Below the pieces are notes generated by a model that saw only the letters and a program-made list of their open reading frames with translations, had not been told where the DNA came from and did not search any database. A stretch of 10,400 bases of DNA, taken from positions 1 through 10,400 of the forward strand of contig CANHJJ010000045.1 in the NCBI GenBank assembly GCA_947460565.1. The letters are read 5' to 3'. Position 1 is the first letter of the stretch; each line of letters opens with the position of its first letter. The stretch comes from Bacteroidota bacterium. Its GTDB lineage: Bacteria; Bacteroidota; Bacteroidia; UKL13-3. The translations under genes were made by a program, and so were the position numbers. Shown here piece after piece: positions 7,765-10,400 of this stretch.

Positions 7765-7782
7765 AAGTTATTGGATTTTCTA

Positions 7783-7879
7783 TTTGCAATTATTGCAAGT
7801 GTAAATAAAGTTTTGCATTTAATGCAAATAAAAAATTGTTGAATGTAATTATTGAAGATGGATATGCATATCATGCAAA
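7783..7879. promoter_or_regulatory. Operator-like array, three TTTGCA-N5-TGCAAA inverted repeats
   Basis: Three 17-base dyads lie between the divergent genes. Site 1 at 7783-7799 is TTTGCAATTATTGCAAG. Site 2 at 7812-7828 is TTTGCATTTAATGCAAA, with perfect 7-base arms. Site 3 at 7863-7879 is TATGCATATCATGCAAA. A weaker match to site 1 (11 of 17) lies at 7842-7858. Start-to-start steps are 29, 30 and 21 bases, near whole DNA turns, so the sites would sit on roughly the same helix face. The likely binder is the HTH protein encoded next to them. I find no exact TAnnTTTG element here, so the two promoters are not placed. Confidence 0.65.
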
Positions 7880-7958
7880 TTTGATAATGAAATAAAGAAT
7901 TCAGTGATTATTTAAATAAACTAAATAGAACAAAATTTGTCACTCAAATAATTCAATC

Positions 7959-8522
7959 ATGCAAATACAATTATTAAATCAGGCGAATAAAACAATGATC
8001 CTAATATTATTATTTTTTTCGGTTTCAAGTTTTAATACAGAAGCTCAGACTAGTGAACTTAAGCAAAAAAAAACATATCATATTTACATTAATCAACCAT
8101 TGGATTTGGCTACTAAATTCAGAGCGACATTTGAGCAACGTTTTAATCAGAAATTTGCAATGTTGATTAATTATACGACATTTTATGGATTTTATCCAGG
8201 ACAACATGGATATTTAGAATTGAGAAGATATATTCCCGATTCTAAAAATAGTGAATATTTTCCCTATGTTAAATTAGGGATAGGAAACACATTTACATCT
8301 GTAGGCTTCTATGGTTTATTTGGTTTGGGTGGTGGTAATATATTTTATTTAAGTAAGTCGCATAGATATTCATTTGATATTAAGTATGGTTTAAAGTACT
8401 CTCCTGATGTTATTGGAAAACATGATATTTGCAGGAGCTGCGGTGGTCTTGGAGGTTTATATTATTTAACCGGCCCAGGAGCAATTATTGATATTAATAT
8501 GAATTTTGGGCTGAGATTTTAA
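7959..8522 (+). CDS. Secreted, probable outer-membrane beta-barrel protein, function unknown
   Basis: The 187-residue protein begins with a likely signal peptide. Lys11 precedes a hydrophobic core (MILILLFFSVSSF, 13-25), and cleavage after NTEAQ (about residue 30) is plausible. The mature part alternates polar and hydrophobic residues with many Gly, Tyr and Phe: FRATFEQRF, YLELRRYIP, YFPYVKLGIGNTF, GFYGLFGLGGGNIFY and YSFDIKYGLKYSP. It ends FGLRF, the terminal phenylalanine typical of outer-membrane barrel proteins. It is small, perhaps 8 strands. CRSCGG (158-163) gives two cysteines that could form a disulfide; they are the only ones after the signal. A start at Met13 would leave the signal without a basic residue, so the first ATG is preferred. 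It is divergent from the HTH gene and shares its operator array. No specific family is recognised. Confidence 0.75.
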   Translation: MQIQLLNQANKTMILILLFFSVSSFNTEAQTSELKQKKTYHIYINQPLDLATKFRATFEQRFNQKFAMLINYTTFYGFYPGQHGYLELRRYIPDSKNSEYFPYVKLGIGNTFTSVGFYGLFGLGGGNIFYLSKSHRYSFDIKYGLKYSPDVIGKHDICRSCGGLGGLYYLTGPGAIIDINMNFGLRF

Positions 8523-8561
8523 AACGTTTTCAAAAATTTAAAACAATTAGACTGAAATATG

Positions 8562-8711
8562 ATGAAAACAATTGTTTCTAAAATTTTTTTTGCTCTCGCA
8601 GTCGCTTTAGTTCCACTAGTGAAATTATTGAATAGCCTCTGGCTGTTTTTAAGATCTTGCCTTCGCTCCATCACTAATAATAAAAACTGCCTCAAAGCCT
8701 TCACTACATAA
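8562..8711 (+). CDS. Doubtful 49-residue hydrophobic ORF, possibly a repeat remnant
   Basis: The frame starts ATGAAAACAATT and gives 49 residues. A signal-like start (MKTIVSKIFFALAVALVPLV) precedes a Leu-rich stretch and a Cys/Asn/Lys-rich end. The TAA stop ends on the first base of the direct repeat. The opposite strand is also open through the whole stretch (8519-8752) and reads like a charged protein (MERRQDLKNSQRLF..), so at most one of the two is real. Open frames on both strands and strings I vaguely associate with dispersed Bacteroidota repeats make a decayed mobile or repeat sequence as likely as a gene. There is no ribosome-binding or promoter evidence. Confidence 0.2.
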   Translation: MKTIVSKIFFALAVALVPLVKLLNSLWLFLRSCLRSITNNKNCLKAFTT

Positions 8712-8808
8712 AATTTATGAACGAAATTTGGAAGCATAGACTTTAGTAGCATATTATTGTGTTATGCATTTTGTTTATTCGGGATTTTTATCTGCCCTAT
8801 TTGCCATT
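8711..8808. repeat. Direct repeat, upstream copy (leader and start of BatA-like gene)
   Basis: Aligned without gaps to 9184-9281 (offset 473), it differs at about ten of 98 positions. It covers 53 bases before the start codon and about 45 coding bases. It also contains a 9-codon frame (8717-8746, ATG AAC GAA ATT TGG..TAG), whose ATG is ATA in the downstream copy. Several of the coding differences change the amino acid (Gln2 to His, Pro6 to Ser, Phe10 to Ser), as expected for decay without selection. Confidence 0.9.
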
Positions 8809-8814
8809 TTCTAA
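8764..8814 (+). pseudogene. Truncated 16-codon copy of the BatA-like gene start
   Basis: This frame reads MHFVYSGFLSALFAIF and then TAA, against MQFVYPGFLFALFAIS in the intact gene at 9237. Similarity to the intact gene is lost right at the stop, where the upstream flank of the 21-base array begins. It is best explained as the leftover 5' end of a duplicated or disrupted gene. A functional 16-residue membrane peptide is possible but has no support. Confidence 0.75.
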
Positions 8815-8828
8815 GTAAAATAAGGCCT

Positions 8829-9038
8829 AGACTGGAAAAGAAAACAAAAAGATTGCATTTGCATTTCTTCAGATGAGGGCAGCAACTGACAAGATTGCAT
8901 TTTACTTCCTTCAGATGGCATCAAACAAACGCTAGATGACTCCAGACTTTCGCTAGATCGCAAAAGTAGAACGCTAGATGCAAAAGGAAATTTGTTAAAC
9001 TGCTCCAAACTAAGATTAGATTTAAAAAGGAAACCTTT
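8829..9038. repeat. Ten-unit degenerate 21-base tandem array with fixed AGAT
   Basis: AGAT occurs at 8850, 8871, 8892, 8913, 8934, 8955, 8976 and 9018, every one in exact 21-base phase. The two other units have AGAC at 8829 and AAAC at 8997. Three units in a row are preceded by CGCT (8930, 8951, 8972) and two by CTTC (8867, 8909). The bodies vary, with partial sharing such as GATTGCATTT in the units at 8850 and 8892. No indel breaks the phase over 210 bases. On the minus strand the array is open in one frame and reads as 7-residue units beginning with Ser, for example SSESLES and SEGSKMQ. That frame has only a TTG start. Confidence 0.75.
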
Positions 9039-9082
9039 GGACAGCAATAAATTTTGTCCGTTTGCAACGGCTTGTAATTTTA

Positions 9083-9116
9083 TTGAGGCTTACAAATCTC
9101 TTTTGAATTAAATTTG
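9083..9116 (+). promoter_or_regulatory. Possible promoter of the BatA-like gene
   Basis: TAAATTTG at 9109-9116 matches TAnnTTTG exactly, and a TTG at 9083-9085 lies 23 bases upstream, the outer limit of the usual spacing. Transcription would start near 9123 and leave a leader of about 115 bases. The upstream duplicate of the leader lacks this segment, so only the intact gene would have it. AT-richness makes a chance match possible. Confidence 0.35.
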
Positions 9117-9183
9117 CTTAGCAGATAAGCCATTTCATCAGTGCATCTGTAAATATAAAACCACTACAAACCTTTTCTTTCTT

Positions 9184-9281
9184 AAATTTATAAACGAAAT
9201 TTGGAAGCAAAGACTTTAGAAGCTTATTATTGTGTTATGCAATTTGTTTATCCTGGATTTTTATTTGCCTTATTTGCCATA
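9184..9281. repeat. Direct repeat, downstream copy (spans BatA-like gene start)
   Basis: This is the counterpart of 8711-8808 at about 90% identity with no gaps. It contains the last 53 bases of the leader and the first 15 codons of the intact gene, so it is presumably the source copy. Upstream of 9184 the two copies diverge abruptly. Confidence 0.9.
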
Positions 9282-10400
9282 TCCATACCTATCATTATCC
9301 ATCTGTTTAATTTCAGAAGGTATAAAAAAATAGTATTTAGCGACATTCGTTTCTTAAAACAAGTAATTGAGAAAAACCAAAAACAACAGAACATAAAAAA
9401 CTGGTTGGTATTACTATGCAGGATTTTGGCCATATCCTTTTTAGTGATTGCATTTGCACAACCCTATCTTCCATATCAAAAAAATAAAAGCATTCAAAAA
9501 GATAAAACAGTAAGCATATTTGTAGACAATAGTTTTAGCATGAGTGCTATGGGCAAGGATGGCGAACTGCTTGAAACTGCCAAAAATAAAGCCCGTCAAA
9601 TAGTAGATGTATATAAAAGCGATTGTCAATTTCAATTGCTAAGCAACGATTTTGAAGGCAAATACCAAAGATTGGTGAATAAACAAGATTTTCTAAACAT
9701 GCTTGATGAAATAAAACTAAGCGCTTCAAGCAAAAACTTAAGTCAAATTTTATCCCGTCAATCACAAGCTTTAAGTCAGAATAACACCGAGCGAATCTCA
9801 TATATCATCAGCGATTTTCAACAGAAACAATTGAATGCTAGTAATAACGAATTGGATTCAAACTTATCAGTAAAATTCATACCCATTGAAGCAGAAAAAC
9901 AACAAAACCTTTTCATTGATTCAGCTTGGCTTTTAACACCGTTGGTAAAACCGAATTCACCAGTTACTATAAAGGTTAGACTAAGAAATGAAAGCGATGA
10001 AAAATCTGAAAATCTACCTTTGGTATTATCCATAAATAAAGTACAAAAAGGCTTACAAAATTTTACTTGTGAGAGTCATTCTTATATAGATATAGACCTT
10101 ACATTTACATGTGGCACTGAGGCATTTCAAAATGCCGAGTTAAGTATCATTGATAACCCTATCACTTTTGACGACAAATTGTATTTTACCATTTCGCCAA
10201 GTTATAAAGCGGATGTACTTATCATTAATGATAAAAAAGAAAATGTATATTTAAAACAAGTATTGAAGGTGGATGGCTATTACCAAAGCAGCACACAAAA
10301 TATTAAACAACTCGACTTTTCTTCATTTAAAAACAAGCAACTTATTATCCTTAATGAACCTGAAAATATTTCATCAGGCTTTATAGAAGAACTAAAAAAA
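9237..10400 (+). CDS. BatA-like membrane protein with VWA domain (3' end outside window)
   Basis: I translated 388 codons with no stop up to the window edge; relatives are usually about 650-700 residues, so the C-terminal half is missing. The N-terminus matches the BatA-type double-transmembrane domain: TM1 at about 5-23, then HLFNFRRYKKIVFSDIRFLK (22-41), then TM2 at about 57-75. A von Willebrand A-type domain follows. Its metal-site motif DxSxS is intact as DNSFS (97-101), and the strand YIISDFQ includes Asp193. Beyond about 200 come beta-rich regions typical of the periplasmic part of these proteins. In aerotolerance (Bat) loci such proteins work with MoxR-type ATPases, but none is visible here, so this may be a stand-alone member of unknown role. 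The ATG at 9237 is supported by the conserved FVYPGFL start. Its first codons are duplicated at 8764. Confidence 0.87.
   Translation, partial: MQFVYPGFLFALFAISIPIIIHLFNFRRYKKIVFSDIRFLKQVIEKNQKQQNIKNWLVLLCRILAISFLVIAFAQPYLPYQKNKSIQKDKTVSIFVDNSFSMSAMGKDGELLETAKNKARQIVDVYKSDCQFQLLSNDFEGKYQRLVNKQDFLNMLDEIKLSASSKNLSQILSRQSQALSQNNTERISYIISDFQQKQLNASNNELDSNLSVKFIPIEAEKQQNLFIDSAWLLTPLVKPNSPVTIKVRLRNESDEKSENLPLVLSINKVQKGLQNFTCESHSYIDIDLTFTCGTEAFQNAELSIIDNPITFDDKLYFTISPSYKADVLIINDKKENVYLKQVLKVDGYYQSSTQNIKQLDFSSFKNKQLIILNEPENISSGFIEELKK

Larger units (their letters stand above)
8523..9236. other. 714-base gap with repeats and gene remnants
   Basis: No convincing complete gene lies here. From left to right it holds a doubtful 49-codon frame (8562-8711), the upstream copy of a ~98-base direct repeat with a stub of the BatA-like gene (8711-8814), a ten-unit 21-base array (8829-9038), a possible promoter (9083-9116) and the downstream repeat copy (from 9184) that runs into the BatA-like gene. 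Minus-strand frames across 8519-8752 and 8811-9047 are open. The second starts only at TTG and has no in-frame ATG back to the preceding stop. Confidence 0.7.

Noticed and set aside
8521..8530. AAAACGTTTT palindrome after the 7959 gene as terminator
   Set aside because: It is a 5-base stem with no loop in AT-rich sequence and has no convincing terminator structure.
8829..9038. CRISPR array
   Set aside because: The period is 21 bases, only a 4-8 base core is conserved, and there are no distinct long repeats and spacers or cas genes.
8811..9047. Minus-strand 78-residue heptad-repeat ORF as a gene
   Set aside because: It starts at TTG, has no in-frame ATG back to the preceding stop and ends soon after the array. 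It is reported as a repeat array with a possible ancient coding frame instead.
9248..10033. Several minus-strand open frames of 61-84 residues
   Set aside because: All overlap the BatA-like gene, which has recognisable membrane and VWA motifs.

Overview
The window is AT-rich DNA from a member of the Bacteroidota. Three things support this: the minus-strand gene order ftsX, DUF3098, uppP, truB, ribF; a leucyl-tRNA synthetase with the long insertions usual in that phylum; and promoter-like TTG / TAnnTTTG elements in place of E. coli-type boxes, with no clear Shine-Dalgarno sequences. The order within the phylum cannot be settled from this sequence.

Layout. Positions 1-3656 (minus strand) hold a housekeeping cluster: ftsX (division / wall-hydrolase control), a small DUF3098 membrane protein, uppP (lipid-carrier recycling for the cell wall), truB (tRNA pseudouridine 55) and ribF (FMN/FAD synthesis, cut by the window edge). 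truB and ribF overlap by ATGA. leuS (3824-6661, plus strand) is divergent from ftsX and has a good Bacteroidota-type promoter followed by a leader with two GC-rich hairpins. Converging on leuS is a 330-residue HTH regulator of unknown target (6772-7764, minus). Its upstream region carries three copies of a TTTGCA-N5-TGCAAA inverted repeat and is shared with a divergent gene for a secreted, probably outer-membrane, protein (7959-8522). A 714-base stretch without a convincing gene follows. A BatA-like gene with an N-terminal membrane domain and a VWA domain then starts at 9237 and runs off the window.

Most of the window is ordinary. The unusual material is repetitive DNA. (1) A perfect 26-base palindrome lies in frame inside leuS. 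(2) A paired-hairpin element lies in the leuS leader. (3) A degenerate 7-base tandem array begins at the last base of the leuS stop codon. (4) A ten-unit, 21-base periodic array without indels lies at 8829-9038, with AGAT at the same phase in eight of ten units. (5) A roughly 98-base direct repeat on either side of that array duplicates the leader and first codons of the BatA-like gene, and the upstream copy stops after 16 codons. The operator array between the HTH gene and the secreted-protein gene is the clearest regulatory prediction. I see no CRISPR array, phage, transposase, rRNA or tRNA, and no obvious new multi-gene system.
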